Assembly (NCBI GenBank): GCA_000827325.1
Contig: KN832891.1
Coordinates: 587,861 to 651,860, forward strand
From: Oidiodendron maius Zn
Lineage: Eukaryota; Ascomycota; Leotiomycetes; Myxotrichaceae
Direction: 5' to 3'
Length of the DNA stretch: 64,000 nt
This document shows, in pieces, positions 33,454-44,582 of the stretch. Both the position numbers and the translations under genes were made by a program. The notes under the pieces are model-generated. The model was not told the origin of the DNA and did not search any database. It saw nothing but the letters and a program-made list of their open reading frames with translations. The first letter of the stretch is position 1. Each line of letters starts with the position of its first letter.

Positions 33454-35015
33454 TATCTTAGCTAACTCTCAGAAATTAAAAAATCTAGAAGAGGATATAC
33501 TTATAGAATATATTCTCAATCTAGATTCTAAAGGATTTCTTCCCTAGCTTTATATTATTAAAGATATAGCAAATCAAATTATTACAATATATCAGGGTGA
33601 ATATATTGGATTATAATAGGCTGTAAATTTCGTATAATGACGACTAGAGCTTCAGATACGTTTTTAATACAAATACAACTATTAAAGAGCCAAATATAAA
33701 GATCCAGAGATAATTCAGGGTTAGTTTAAGCTTATATAGAATACAATCACTAAATATACAATTATAGATACAGATATCTATAATTTTAATAAGACTAGGT
33801 TTATAATAGGTTAGATCTTGATAGGAATAGTTATAATAAGCTCTAACGGCCAGGTAAGAGTAAAGAGGATCTAGCCTAGTAATAGGGAATAGGTTATAGT
33901 TATCAGGCTATTAATTCAACTGGTTATATAGTCCTACTATACTTGATTATTATAGGGAAAACTTATCTTGATTTATAGTATAATAAAATAGAATTCCTAC
34001 TATAATAGTGTATTGGTATCTCTTAAAATAGCTGGATAATGAATGAATTAGCTATAGATTAGATCTATCACTTTAAGGAGTTTACTGCTTCCTGAAAATT
34101 AGGTGTTTACTGCCTCTTAGTCCTTAATAGATATAAAAGTCACTATTTAAACGAATTTAAAGAATATTATAAAGCCTATAATATAATTACTCTTTATATG
34201 CCTCCTTATTTATCTTATATCCTCCAGCCTCTTAATATAGGGTGTTTTGGGCCTTTAAAGAAGTCCTATAGTCAACAAATTGAGCATCTAATATAGTAGC
34301 AATATACTTATATAACTAAGGAAGACTTTATTCCTGTATTTCGAGTTGTATTTGAAGCATCGCTAATAGAAAGCAATATCCAGGGGGGTTTTAGAGGGAC
34401 TAGATTTGTTCCTTTTAATCCAGATAATATAATATTAGCCCTAGATCTCAAGTTATAGACTCTAACGCCCCAGAACTCCTGGCTAAGCACTGCCTAACTA
34501 TAGACCTCCTAGACCTCTAGTAATCTAATACAAGCTACTTCCTAGAGTTCTTTTATTAAAGATCAAGTAGTAAGACACTATAGAAGCTCACTAACCTCAA
34601 TTTTGGATACTATTGATCAGTTAAGCAAAGGTATATCTAGGGTAATAGCCAAGTTAGTATTATTAGAGGCAGAAAACCGCAATCTCTGAAAGGCAAATAA
34701 GACATTAAGCAAGCGTTATAGTTATAAAAAATTATATCTACAGATAGGAGGATCACTTAATCTACAGGAGGTCCAGGCCTTAAGGGATAAGAGGGATATA
34801 GCAGACCAGATCAAGCAGGAAATATATACAGGGAGTAGTCGTTAACCAAGGACTGAAACGTATATACAACGCTATAGCAATTATAATACAACAGGCCACA
34901 ACTTGTGTATATATCCAATTGTAATAGAGACCTTAGAGGAAGATAATTCCGAATAAATAAATTTGTTCTGACTTAAATTGGTTGAGTTATTATAAGTTTT
35001 ATAAGAATGCCAAGA

Positions 35016-35057
35016 AAAAGTGGCCGGTTCGCTATGTTGGCCGGTTCGCTATGCACC
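35016..35057 (-). repeat. Right terminal inverted repeat of element A
   Basis: Perfect inverted copy of 28213-28254, followed by the TA target duplication at 35058-35059. Confidence 0.9.
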
Positions 35058-35450
35058 TACGTTAGTAGTAGTCCTAGATAATTTCAAGGAGGCAAGTTTT
35101 ACAAGAAGCATTATATTTCACTAGTTCGGAAGGATTTTATATCCTGAGCGATCTCTACTCTGTTTGAAATCTGACACTAAAGATGGCTTTATCCAATCCT
35201 GAAAATGGCTTTGTGTTCAGGTCGTTAGTGCCGGGTTCACTGGTTCAACAACACTAATTAGGTAATGATCATGTATATAAATGCTTACATCGCAAATTAT
35301 ACGGTTAGATAGATAGTACAATAGTAGGATACCGACATATTATGCAGAGAAACTTAAACAGATACAGAGCACTCATTTTCACCCTTCCCTAACTTCACAA
35401 AGCTATGTCTAGCCTCTATCTTATTAGACCTCCCTAACATTTCCATGCCT
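35058..35450. other. Gap after the transposon block
   Basis: About 390 bp between the right end of element A and the SnoaL-like gene's stop. No feature is recognised. The part nearest the gene is probably 3' UTR. Confidence 0.5.
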
Positions 35451-35945
35451 TTAGAAAGGATCCGGATTGGTTGAATTCGGCGGCAATGACTCAATTACAT
35501 CCCAGTGCTCAACGATACAAGTCCCGTCAAATCGATAAAAGTCGGCGACACCTGCAATCGGCAAACCCGTTCCTGGCTTCCCGACGTACCGATTCAACGT
35601 TACAGCAAGGCCCTTCTCTTCATCAACCACGACCAATGAGAAGTTTGGCCCGTCATAATTAGCTAGAATTGGGCCAACTGCGGCAACCATAGCTTCGCTT
35701 CCATTCGCAATTTGAGGATTGTGTTGAATGAGATTGGGCGACAGATATTTTGCTGCGGAATCAGAAAAGTTTCGTTGGTAGACCCATTCGTCGACAAATT
35801 GATTGAAAATATCACGAATCTCCCATCCAGTAGCAGGGTAGCTGGGAGAACAAAAACTTGTCGGCTGGTGTAAGGGCGACCCAGACGTCCCAAGCGACAG
35901 GCATGCTATAGCCACAGATGCCTTGCTCAAGATGGAGAGATGCAT
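35451..35945 (-). CDS. Secreted SnoaL-like (NTF2-fold) protein
   Basis: Intronless, 164 aa from ATG 35945. The start at MHLSILSKASVAIACLSLG is chosen because it opens a typical signal peptide, with likely cleavage near GTSGSP; the open frame extends 52 codons further upstream without such a signal. The mature part has the SnoaL pattern: an N-terminal helix IFNQFVDEWVYQRNFSDSAAKYLSPNLIQHNPQIANG, cut in the family by the HNP motif, then FSLVVVDEEKGLAVTLNRY and the closing GVADFYRFDGTCIVEHWDVIE strand with the EHWD signature. SnoaL-like proteins include polyketide cyclases and hydratases, but secreted fungal members mostly have unknown function. It is the first intact gene right of the transposon block. 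Confidence 0.8.
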   Translation of the reverse strand: MHLSILSKASVAIACLSLGTSGSPLHQPTSFCSPSYPATGWEIRDIFNQFVDEWVYQRNFSDSAAKYLSPNLIQHNPQIANGSEAMVAAVGPILANYDGPNFSLVVVDEEKGLAVTLNRYVGKPGTGLPIAGVADFYRFDGTCIVEHWDVIESLPPNSTNPDPF

Positions 35946-37095
35946 ATTGTATGAGTGCGTCAGTGTGGTTGTGCGCTTGGTCGGGTTTAAAGGAAAACTC
36001 GTCAGCAAGTGCAATGTCACGAGATGGGTAGTGTTAGTTAACAGTTGTGGAGGAGATAGGACATCGAAGAAAGCTCCACGGCTTTTATAGCAGTCGAACA
36101 CCTATGTACCGCCGAACTACCACCTCCTTACAAATATGTTGTCATCCATTAAAGTGGCTCCACCGGATACAGGGACCACGAAAGCTTTAAGTTAGCAGGG
36201 TAACTTTATTAAGTAGAGTTAATATGAGTACGAAGTAGTGGCTGGCACGGCGTCTGGTCTCGTTAGGATTACTATCCATGCTGGCGCCGAAGCGTGCCAA
36301 GGCGACTTTGCCCACTATGCTTATGCTCCATAGGGCTCTTCCGGTGGCCGACGTCACCTCGCGGCTTATCAATCCCCCTTAACTACTGTAACATCAGAAG
36401 GCTATTAGCGTCGGCCGATTATCCGCTAGACCGGCAACCACTGCCCACGTTAGTAAGGAGATTTGCTTGAGTAATAATCCTTAGATTACTCTCTATCGAG
36501 CTCCGTAACTGCTTGAATCGGAATAGCTGTTCATTACTTTGTGTATTTTCTTTAGGAGCCGATTAGAGCAGCTGAACTCACCAGCGTGGAGGGGATAGTA
36601 CACTAAATTAGCACTCATGGCTGGCCACCATATCCCAGAACAGCTTACAAGCATTCCATTAATCAGATCACAAATTCCCTTTTATAATATCTAACATTGC
36701 TCAATTTGAAACACTCAGCACAGCCTGAGCTCCACCATAGCAGCCTACTTATCCTAGGTTTCAACAGTAAGTGCTGCAGATTATGCAGGAACGAAAGAAA
36801 TTGGGGCGGCTGAAAGTTCTATCCTGCAGGGAATGGAATCGTGCGCTGCATTTGACGTGTAACATGTGTATAACCATCAGAATCTCATGTTCGCATCCCC
36901 AATGAGATTTAACGTATTTAATTTTTATACTCCAACTGTAAACCTAGGTCGATATAATAGACTCCCTCTTAGTGTCAATTGAGTGTCGATTGCCTTTATT
37001 CTGGCTTCGTTTTTTAAGCTTTGGATTACATTGTCTATCACCGCTTGAATTTGCAGTAGAGGTAAGTCGGATCAGAATTTATACTTTTGCACCAC
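35946..37095. other. 1.15-kb intergenic region, nothing recognised
   Basis: It separates the SnoaL-like gene from the 3' end of the regulator gene on the same strand, and includes the SnoaL gene promoter. No exon, repeat or RNA gene is seen. Confidence 0.45.
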
Positions 37096-39218
37096 TTAGT
37101 AAGGCAGTTGGTCTCTTTGTTCGTCCAACACGTCGAACCATAGTTTCTTACATCGCTGTTCCCAAATGCGCTCAGACCATAAATACCTTCGTAAACTTCC
37201 CTTGGTATCGTGCCAAGACCGCAGCTCCAGCTGAGAGCAAACTAGGGTCAAAGTCGACACGAACCAAGATCTAATCGGCTCCTCCACCGCAACAGCACCA
37301 CCAACGAATAAAATCCAGAGTAACACGGCGCCGAGATTGCCGGAACAAGACACCAAGTTCATCTGCATTAGTTCTGCTCTTAAATAGCTGGTAAGAGTAG
37401 TATGAATTGCAGCCCTAGGCTGTAATTCGCGGAAGACCATATTTATATATATGAGAGCCGCTAGCCGACAGGGTCCTTGAACGTTCTGAGCTTTACCCAT
37501 TCCTTGTCGCTTATCCTCATCTCCTGCCATCGTCAAAATCCGATATTCAATGGAAGCTCGCTGGTCATTAAAATATGTCATATCTCGAAATGTAAATTCC
37601 TGTGCCATATGAGAGATAGGACGAGGGGCATCCACGAAGGCGGTTAGGTACGCCATGTCTTCAAGAACATTCGCCAAGTCAATGCTAATGGAAAAGGTAT
37701 GAGCAAGGGCTTTAATATCTGATCCAATTAATACGGTGGGGTTATCATAAATGGATGGTTGCGGTCTTAAAGTGCTTGGATGTCCGGCTGGAGGAAACCG
37801 AGGCTTGGATTGACCAAGAGTGGCACCAATAACATCGGCCCTACAGCATAATCGTGAGTTTGTCAGAAAACTTAAAACTTAGGAAGATATTGGAGTCAAT
37901 ACCAAAGAATCATACGATGTATCAACCCGTCTAAACCTAAAGTGTGCAGGCCTCCCTTTAGTTTGATCATAGTTTCGAGACCTTTCATATGAAGTTCCCA
38001 ACTTGCAAGATCTCCGACCATTGTCTAGCACCACGAAAAAATATTAGCCACCCACATAGAATAGAGGATCTAAGTAAAATCATGCGGCAACGCTCACCTC
38101 CTTGACTGCAAGATGAGCTATGGCTGCAAATGTTGCGTCTTCCATTGCTCGCTCCTTGTCGTGGAGTGCCTCATTTATCAAATGGATAGTTCGCCCTCGA
38201 AAGTCACTAACCTGGCGGCTATCACACGCGCCTCTAAGATGGAGGCTATGTGAAGCCACCAGGAGGATTGCTTGGAGTAGGTGTGGGTTCATTATAGCGA
38301 GTGGGAGACATATAGTCGCTATGGGGTTAATCGCTTGTGTTGCAGCATGCGGGAAGTGTGCCGACGCAATAAACGTAGTATCTTCAGTAAATGTTAGCAA
38401 TTCCGGTAGTCAAAAGTCTATCTTAATAGAGAATAGAGCAACTAGATTTGTGGCGATAATTCATGGAAGTAGATAGATATTCCATATATGAAACCTCAAA
38501 TCAAAGAAGTCAACCGTTACTTACAGTGATTGATGAGTGGCCACATATAAGTCTCTATTGTGACAGGAAGGCTCGCAAAAGGATCGCCATGCCCAACACC
38601 AATGGCTACAGTCATTGCAGAATTGTTGGTGTGATCTGGTTTGGGCTGTTGTCGCTGGAATTCGAGTGATAAAAATTGGCGGCTACACTGCCAACACTCA
38701 CACTGTTCACAGGGCATATCACAATTACTCTCGTTGAAATCGGGAAAGGATGGGAAATAATTTCTGTCTTCCACAGCCATCTCAGCTGTGTTAACAGGCT
38801 TCAAATGATGATGCACAACTCTCGAACTACTTTTCGCCAGCAGTGACTGCGGGGTGGCCATATTTTGGACTCTTGGGTCTTCTGATAGAGAGATCGGGCG
38901 CTCTAATGGAGTCGATGCTACCGGGCTATGAGTGGACGAAGCTGTAATGTCGGCTCTCGCAGGCACTGCGACAGGGACATCTGCATTGACGACCCAGCCT
39001 GCAATACCATACTTCCGTAGCTCTCGTTGATAATGAGATTGACGGGCTGCATGAGATCGGATGACTCTGTGACGCTCTATAGGTTGAGTCCGCTTTGGCA
39101 AACTCGTATTAATAAATTGCAAGCGGGACACATTAGTCCCTTTCCCTATTGCAAAGCCACCAGTCACCCTTACGGGTGGAGCAAGAGCAGTAGTTTCAGG
39201 TGCTTGAGTTTCTGACAT
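37096..39218 (-). CDS. Fungal-specific transcription factor domain protein (Fungal_trans_2 / 'tachykinin family' type)
   Basis: Four exons (complement 38525..39218, 38098..38381, 37903..38024, 37096..37840) give 614 aa, with introns of 143, 73 and 62 bp. The N-terminus has no zinc cluster. It carries the short basic motif typical of this subgroup, LQFINTSLPKRTQPIERHRVIRSHAARQ (residues about 33-60, split here in two parts for length: LQFINTSLPKRTQ and PIERHRVIRSHAARQ). A Cys-rich stretch (CDMPCEQCECWQC) follows near residue 170. The C-terminal helical domain includes NPHLLQAILLVASHSLHLRG and MKGLETMIKLKGGLHTLGLDG, conserved features of PF11951. The long first intron is supported by a TGCTAAC branch site 11 bp before its acceptor. 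It is probably a nuclear regulator without direct zinc-cluster DNA binding. Targets unknown. Confidence 0.82.
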
Positions 39219-41280
39219 AGCAGCACCATGAGGACATAGCGACTTTAGAGGGCAGCTTTCGTCTAGCTGGGGAAAGAATTAGAGACACTCGGGTCGCTGC
39301 CGAGGAGAATACGCCAGTTTTCAAGTATAACCCGAAGAAAAACCTCGTTCCCTCCTGTTGCGTCTTGGTCTGGTAAGTAACAGGCAGAGAACATTCCCAT
39401 CAGTAATAGTGAGGGAGTAGCGGGAAAGGTAGTACTCTTGCTGCCTTTGCAGCTAGGAGAGAGGTTATTAATTTAGGCAACCGCATCACCCATATCTGGC
39501 TAGTCATATGCGCAGGTGAACAGTCAGCCTCTCATAACCCGCCTTACTAATTTGGGTAACTGCATGACCTAAATTAGGCTAGCCACCTTTATGGATTTAT
39601 CAGGCTATTTGTTCGGTTGGAAACCCGTCAAGCTTATTAATATGGGGATACAAAAACTGTTTTTTGATTAACCTTCCAATTAGCTAGTTGGATTGTGCAT
39701 TCCATCTTCGCATCGGTTCTCGACTATCTGCCTGGGATATTCGACGGCTTTCCATTAATTTGCGGAGTGCGGGCAGGACGGAGTTATGGTCACCATCAGC
39801 AGTCCAGGACGAAGTAACTCGCAACCTGGGCATGCAAATTGTGGTATTCCAGTCGCCTGACTAGCATTTCAGCATACACTTCGGCATCACTCGATTCAAC
39901 TGTTGGGCTCGGACACTCTTGCGCTAGAAGATTGCTCATTGCACTACCTAGCAGATATCATCCGACCACCGGAGAACTATCATGGTGTTGTAGTAATGTG
40001 ACACATTCTTACTTAGAGACTTACTGGAAGCAAAGTGTCCAATTTTGGTTCTGTAAATGCTGTTCTATTCTATTGAAGACACGTCTTGCTAGCTCTCGCT
40101 TGCGGGCGCAACGAGCGTGCGACTTGATTGCAAACCCATTCTAGTTGCTCTCTCACACTAAGAATAAATTCTCAACAGCTAGGACCAGAGCCCATCATTC
40201 ACTCATAGAGAATAGAGGCCGAATTGAGAATGCATGACTTGGAGACTTGGCGCATATCCTGTCAATTTGAAGTATACCGTGGGTTAAGGAGAATGGTGAT
40301 GGAGGGCAAAGAGCATTGCTGTGCTGCAAGTGAACGTGATAGAGGAGGTAATTGTCGTACTGAAGGGGATTTGCTCCCTCTGCTCCCAGCTTAGAGGTAA
40401 AATTCTCATATGGGTTCTTCTATTGGTGGGACACTCTGCGAGCCCCTAGCCAGAGGGCTCTCTAACTACCAGTTAGCGCCGTCGCGACGGCGCTGAGGCT
40501 GGTACTCAAGTCACGTGAACATTTCCGGCAACAGTGATGAAGTACGAATTGTAATATCTCGCAGAGTGACTATATTATGGGGAGAAGTGACACGGAATGC
40601 TGTCAGGGCACACGTAGAGAGTGAAGGAGCCGACCACGGAGTCCGCGTGTATGGAACACTTAGTGGTGATTCGCCGGGACTGCAATAAAGAGCCGCCTCT
40701 AGAAGCTAGCGTATTCGAAAACATTCGAAAAATAAGCTCTGGCCCTCTTTATCGAATCGCCACGTGGCCGTGGTGCTAGTATATACGCGCATACTTTCAG
40801 AAGGCTCCATAAAGAGTAGTGAGATAGGCTAGGCATTTACTAAGAACACAGATATGGACCAGATTACCTGTAGTAAGAACAGCTGGTTGTTTGTCCAGAA
40901 TAATCACCCGCACGAAATCTGTTTCTGTTCGGAATGGTGAGCGTAGCTGCATTGTTAGCTCGGAACTTAGCCCCGGTATAGGCTGTAGATGGCGACAGGT
41001 CTATCAATAGACTAAAGATCAAGCGGTAACTGAGAAAAGAATCTGGAGTGTAGTTGAGTGATGCAAAGAAATACACCGCCGAGTGTGAGTGAACTGGTGG
41101 TGGTGCTCGTCCCTACTTCATTGATAAAGTAGGTATATTGGTGCCTTAGGGCAGTAAAATTGGTTCCAATATTTGAAGTCTACTGTAGTCCTCGTCATAC
41201 TAGCCCATCAACCATATCGTGTAGCAGACTGCTGTCATTTAGGAACATGCCAGCATAACCAGGGACTTGTTTACTAGCCT
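39219..41280. other. 2-kb gene-free region with a palindrome and a diverged direct repeat
   Basis: No gene is supported. Two related segments, about 39473-39513 (TAATTTAGGCAACCGCATCA...) and about 39548-39588 (TAATTTGGGTAACTGCATGA...), form a diverged direct repeat. A 20-bp perfect palindrome lies at 40475-40494 (listed separately). A short minus-strand open frame at 40864-41076 was not accepted as a gene. Confidence 0.45.
40475..40494. repeat. 20-bp perfect palindrome, GC-rich
   Basis: AGCGCCGTCGCGACGGCGCT is its own reverse complement. Outside it, TACCAG (40467-40472) and CTGGTA (40499-40504) extend the symmetry with a small gap. It could be a dimeric protein-binding site or a cruciform-forming scar. 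Confidence 0.75.
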
Positions 41281-42241
41281 TTAATCTTGTAACAGAGGCG
41301 TAGTCTCGTCCGTTGTCACTGCCTGGACAACGCTTCTCCGGCGCACCGCAATCCACAGCAAGACTGCTTGGACAAACGCAAATACAGTATTATCCACGGT
41401 TGCCCAGCCATCTAATTGATACCAGGTGATGAATCTCCGCAGAGGTGGCAATTCTAAGTGTTCTCGGGACGGCGTTATTCTCCATGGCCAGTAAAGCGCC
41501 ACAACTGCGAAGATAACAGCTTGGATAGCTAGGCCTGTGATACTCAGTGTCCCCGGTGATGGTCGCGAGAGGGTCTCCCGTGCTTGCGGAAACAATGATG
41601 CGAAGCAGATAATTGTGACAATAGGGTTGATGTAAATGGTATGGTAATGAGAGAAGAATGCCATAACCCAGCGAATATCCTGTTCTGTGATGTAAGAGAG
41701 TTCAAAGATAACCGGAGCGACCGAAATCAGTAGGAAAGAGACATAAATGGCCGAGACGGTATATTTCTGGCCAGGACGCTCTGGCTGGCAAGAGAGACAC
41801 AGGATAAAACTTTAGGTAGGTAGAAACTGTTAGTATTTCTAGTCTCCAAGAAAGCGCTCCAGCACAGGAATTTGAACGTTTGGACTTACAGGACCAAGTA
41901 GCAAATCCAGACTAGAGTGTGTTGGCACAAATTGAGCCAATCGCCTACAGTTGGCTTGATATGAATGACACTGTCTCCTCCGTCAAAACTCTCTAAGATG
42001 AAGTGCAAGCCTAGGGCAAACTGCTCCGTGAAGGCTATAAGATTGAAGAGAACGTAGGATAAGGAGATGCCCGAACAATCCCGTTTCGACCGAATGAGGC
42101 GGTATTGGGGAATGAACGATACAAGACTGAGGAAGAGCAGGATACTGCGGTAAATTAGCGTGAGCTAGACCTAAGTGGCATCACAGGGTGCATTTGGGCA
42201 GACAAAACTCACGCTCTAATAATGATTGTTATGCTACCCAT
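41281..42241 (-). CDS. PQ-loop family multi-pass membrane protein
   Basis: Three exons (complement 42213..42241, 41890..42144, 41281..41809) give 270 aa. The 29-bp first exon encodes MGSITIIIRA and joins to ILLFLSLVSFIPQYRLIRSK, which contains the Pro-Gln of the PQ-loop. ISLSYVLFNLIAFTEQFALG follows, as in PQ-loop (SWEET/cystinosin-like) fungal proteins. About seven hydrophobic segments can be counted, among them LVWICYLVL-FILCLS, TVSAIYVSFLLISVAPVIF and TVFAFVQAVLLWIAV. The C-terminus TTDETTPLLQD carries an acidic dileucine-like signal (ETTPLL) seen in vacuolar or endosomal sorting. A transporter role in an internal membrane is likely. The substrate cannot be deduced. Confidence 0.75.
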
Positions 42242-43010
42242 GATCTATGAAGCCGCAGAGTAAGTTGATGAAGAGTTGATAGAATATTGGTTTGGTGTGT
42301 TAAGCGGGAGTTAAAAAAAGGAAATCCCATTCAATGTTGGCGACCTGTTCTATCCAACTCTGGAGCCTAATCTCGGCGGCTACAGGTTCGCAGCTTCCCA
42401 ATCCCAAAACCTGTGGCTTTGCTATGCGAGAGACTGCAACTGATTGTGGATGAAGGACACAGGATAAATTGTCGCCAAGTGGGAGGAACAGGATGGAGGA
42501 CGGAGGATGGAGGACGGAGGATGGACGGAGGATGGAGAATGGATAAAAGAGAGGCCAGCTGGTAGTGCACGTGATAGTTGGGGGAATTTCGCCAACAGCG
42601 GCAAACTCAGCCCCGCCACAGCTTCATTTGGAGTTGGTTTTATGATAGGAGAATATAGTGCTATTTTTGAAAAGGCTACGACTACAAAGCATAAACAATG
42701 AGAGCAATATAGGGGAAGCAGGGCGAGAGCAAGGACCAAGGTGTTCTGATTGACTAGAGTTATCTATTAGATTACAGCAGTTACTGTGCCTCTTTATATA
42801 TGCTCTACAGTATCCCTTAGAGATCAGTTCTCTCTAGAGGGATGCATTATTAGGAACACTATAGGCACACTATTGCTTCAGAAGACAATATATCAGAAGA
42901 TGATATATCTTCTGAAGAATACGACACGGCATATTTAGTCACGTGCTGAATCCAACAATGGCTGCACCGAAATACTCTCAACACTATTAGTTTATTGGAA
43001 CTGAATTGTA
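42242..43010. other. Upstream region of the PQ-loop gene with a purine-rich minisatellite
   Basis: About 770 bp. At 42491-42541 the plus strand is a run of GGATGGAGGAC-type units (about 10-11 bp, four to five imperfect copies). A reverse reading gives Pro/Ser-rich open frames that are artefacts of this repeat. No gene is seen. Confidence 0.5.
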
Positions 43011-43880
43011 GAGTGATAATGGAGCGTCGGATATTTTTCTGTCGATTGGACAGGCAACTTGGATGGGCGATTTGATGGACAGGGCAATTTGATGGATGGG
43101 TGGTTTAGACATATGGTCGAAACAACGAGCACGCAAAAGGAGTCGAAGGCAGCAATATCGACTACTATTCCGTTGATCATAATATCGAGGGGCATGTCGG
43201 TACTGCTAGCCTGCAAGATGGGGAAGCATTTTCTGATACCGACTCGCTACAGATCCAAGGGATTAGAAGAGTATTCTAGGGTTCGTCTTTATGGTTTACG
43301 GAGGCGCTGTCATGACGTACAGCAAGAAGATGAAGTCAGTGGCAAGGTTTACGACAGAGGTGGAGTACGTTGGGATGGGAGAGGCCACAAAGGCTGCCCT
43401 CTGGGGATGTCGACTACTCGCGGAACTAGAAGGGAAAGGGGAGCAAGTAGTGCCACTATTACTTGGAGATAACAAGGGATCTGTAAAGCTAACCCGAGGA
43501 GTATCAAACACATAGAAGATCAAGCACATTGATACTGCTTTTCATCACGTCGTTGATGAGGTCAAGGAAGGGAGAATCCAAGTTTACTGGGTTCCAGGGA
43601 AGAATATGCTGGCAGACGTGACGACCAAACCTTTGCCTAGGGAGGCATTTGAGAGGAATAGGAGCCGGATTGGAATGGGGCCTATGTGCCATGAGTAACT
43701 TCGTTACGTTGGTCCAAGTCTGACAGCTCTAGGGGAGTGTTGACTTGGTGGATGTCAGGTAGCAGTGTTGTCTGGCCAACACTTGATGTAGGTCAAGTGG
43801 TGAGTCACTGCCCTATGTGTATAAATGAGAGCTGTCAGTCAAGCTGGATGGAAAATATATTCAATCGCAACAAAAATTCA
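43011..43880 (+). mobile_element. 3' fragment of a Ty1/copia element, a different family
   Basis: From about 43280 the plus strand encodes an RNase H region: GAVMTYSKKMKSVARFTTEV and EYVGMGEATKAALWGCRLLAEL, then after one TAG, KIKHIDTAFHHVVDEVKEGR and YWVPGKNMLADVTTKPLPRE. This is the RNase H end of a copia polyprotein. A polypurine tract (AGGGGAG) precedes the LTR, which begins TGTTGACTTGG at 43738 and ends about 43880. The 5' part of the element is missing. Unlike the 28-33 kb element it is not AT-rich and has few stops, so it is younger or escaped RIP. Confidence 0.75.
43738..43880 (+). repeat. LTR of the copia fragment
   Basis: About 143 bp from TGTTGACTTGG to AAAAATTCA. It follows a polypurine tract, and its TG...CA ends are the usual LTR termini. 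No partner LTR was found in the window. Confidence 0.6.
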
Positions 43881-44114
43881 TATTTTGTAGGCTCAAGCTA
43901 GAGAGTGCAATATATTTAAATGAAACTTGAATTTCGCAAATATAAAATAAGGCAAGAATCCAGCAAGGTCGCCTGTATTCCCACCTATACAGCTAAAGAT
44001 ATACGAATAAGTTAACTTAATAACCTCTTGGTTAATACCCCAACCGTTATATAGAGAGATTGTCCTCGCATTAGGCCAGGCAGCTAGCATGCAAGCTTGT
44101 GCTAGTTCATCTCC

Positions 44115-44582
44115 TCAGAATGCCGTCTGGTCTAAAGGTATCGGCTGCGCGCTGCCAACACGATGAGTGCGAAGATGTATCCGCCCTTTGCACTCAACAA
44201 ATAGAACCCCAAGATCCGCGCGAATAGCATCTACTAGTGACGCGTCGTCAGACTTAGCTTCGTAGACGGTTATGTCTCCAAGCAGAACATCGTTCACTTC
44301 GCCAACATCGAGGATCGCGCGCTCGAGATCAACAGCGCGGCCGGTCCTTTGCTTATGCTGCTCCAATGAATAAGAGTTGGCCAGACTAACGACGTATGTA
44401 TCCGGGATCCGCTGGGACGGTGGCATATTGCATTGAAGAGGTGCCGGTCCGCCTAGTGTTCTTCGGGTGATTCTCGAAAGGAGAAGCCATGGTAAATCTG
44501 TCCACTCGCGAGGCAACAAGGTTAATGAGAAGAAGATTGTCAGTGCAACGATAACCACAATTGCGGCGAAAGGGTTCCGCAT
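44115..44582 (-). CDS. Stand-alone inhibitor-I9-like protein with N-terminal membrane anchor
   Basis: Intronless, 155 aa. Residues 5-23 (FAAIVVIVALTIFFSLTLL) form a signal peptide or signal anchor. Residues about 60-135 resemble the I9 fold of subtilisin propeptides: IPDTYVVSLANSYSLEQHKQ as strand plus helix, DITVYEAKSDDASLVDAIRA, and GVLFVECKGRI as the last strand. No protease domain follows. Such lone I9 modules are known in fungi as cytosolic or secreted protease inhibitors or chaperones. The neighbouring subtilase relic on the opposite strand has a related propeptide (VPDSYMVAFKQNYTIAQH), so this protein may derive from, or once have paired with, that protease. The I9 assignment is by pattern only. 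Confidence 0.6.
   Translation of the reverse strand: MRNPFAAIVVIVALTIFFSLTLLPREWTDLPWLLLSRITRRTLGGPAPLQCNMPPSQRIPDTYVVSLANSYSLEQHKQRTGRAVDLERAILDVGEVNDVLLGDITVYEAKSDDASLVDAIRADLGVLFVECKGRIHLRTHRVGSAQPIPLDQTAF

Larger units (their letters stand above)
28213..35057 (+). mobile_element. Dead pogo/Fot1-like DNA transposon, element A, split by a copia insertion
   Basis: Identical 42-bp inverted repeats lie at 28213-28254 and 35016-35057, beginning GGTGCATAGCGAACCGGCC, with TA at both outer edges (28211-28212, 35058-35059). Inside, the transposase starts at 28307 (MSQKINEAQLNLAI) and is cut at about 28465 by the copia element. It resumes at 33461 with ANSQKLKNLEEDILIEYILN and runs to about 34845. 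The DDE domain is recognisable (YNFNKTRFIIG, VLNRYKSHYLNEFKEYYKAY, ITLYMPPYLSYILQPLNIG), with many TAG/TAA codons in place of Gln or Trp. Without the copia element it would be about 1.85 kb, again the Fot1/Tan1 size. The inverted repeats are intact and GC-rich while the coding interior is RIP-degraded. Confidence 0.88.

Noticed and set aside
42367-42739. Pro/Ser-rich minus-strand frames
   Set aside because: Produced by reading the GGATGGAGGAC minisatellite in reverse.
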